Assembly (NCBI GenBank): GCA_964489135.1
Contig: CAZAXK010000014.1
Coordinates: 1-13,163 of the forward strand
From: JBBTQZ01 sp964489135
GTDB taxonomy: Bacteria; Patescibacteriota; Minisyncoccia; Phycocordibacterales; WO2-35-19
Length of the DNA stretch: 13,163 nt
Direction of reading: 5' to 3'
Shown here in pieces: positions 13,105 to 13,163 of the stretch. Position numbers and translations under genes: made by a program. A model generated the notes under the pieces. The model ran no database searches. It was not told the origin of the DNA and saw only the letters and a program-made list of their open reading frames with translations. How positions within the stretch are numbered: position 1 is the first letter of the stretch; each line of letters starts with the position of its first letter.

Positions 13105-13134
13105 AACAAAAAATCGGGTCGACCCGTTTTTGTT
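13105..13134. terminator. Second, bidirectional terminator-like hairpin
   Basis: The perfect palindrome CGGGTCGACCCG (13115-13126) is flanked by an A-run on the left and TTTTTGTTT on the right, so it can terminate transcripts from either side. It may serve a gene beyond the window. Confidence 0.65.
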
Positions 13135-13163
13135 TGGAGTTGAGCCAAAGGAGAAATGCATTG

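Noticed and set aside
13147..13163. Start of a next gene: AAAGGAG followed by ATG at 13156
   Set aside because: Only a few bases of possible coding sequence remain and the spacing of 2 nt is too short for a normal site.

Overview
The window looks like chromosome from a candidate phyla radiation bacterium, most likely a Parcubacteria/Paceibacteria lineage. This is inferred from the divergent 16S rRNA 3' end, which has no CCUCC anti-Shine-Dalgarno core, from tRNA genes without encoded CCA, from mostly short or absent mRNA leaders, and from a solitary PaaX/Cas2-like protein of a type often seen in these genomes. No database search was possible, so the taxonomy is inference.

Layout: (1) 1-157 is the 3' end of a 16S rRNA gene, followed by a hairpin-rich trailer and a strong terminator at 341-375. 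No tRNA or 23S follows the 16S before that terminator. (2) 448-4754, plus strand: tRNA-Ile(GAT), enolase, phosphoglycerate mutase, a divergent adenylate-kinase-like gene with its own terminator, and pyruvate kinase. (3) 4751-9185 is mostly minus strand: D-lactate dehydrogenase converges on pyruvate kinase with overlapping stop codons. A PaaX/Cas2-like gene sits between two identical 36-bp palindromic direct repeats. A small structured plus-strand RNA with a terminator lies at about 6610-6746. Phosphoenolpyruvate synthase follows. (4) 9222-10744, minus strand: glycerate 2-kinase upstream of PEP synthase, then tRNA-Pro(CGG) and tRNA-Leu(CAG). (5) 10821-13058, plus strand: an ECF-type sigma factor, ribosomal protein S16 with a long acidic tail, the KH protein KhpA and the tRNA methyltransferase TrmD, ending in two terminator hairpins.

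Six metabolic genes meet at the three-carbon end of glycolysis. Glycerate kinase makes 2-phosphoglycerate. The mutase and enolase interconvert 3-PG, 2-PG and PEP. Pyruvate kinase runs PEP to pyruvate with ATP gain, PEP synthase runs the reverse, and lactate dehydrogenase reoxidises NADH. The last block is a reduced rpsP-trmD translation cluster without rimM or rplS.

The two most unusual signals are the 689-bp repeat-flanked PaaX/Cas2-like cassette and the loss of the anti-Shine-Dalgarno sequence together with promoters placed almost on top of start codons.
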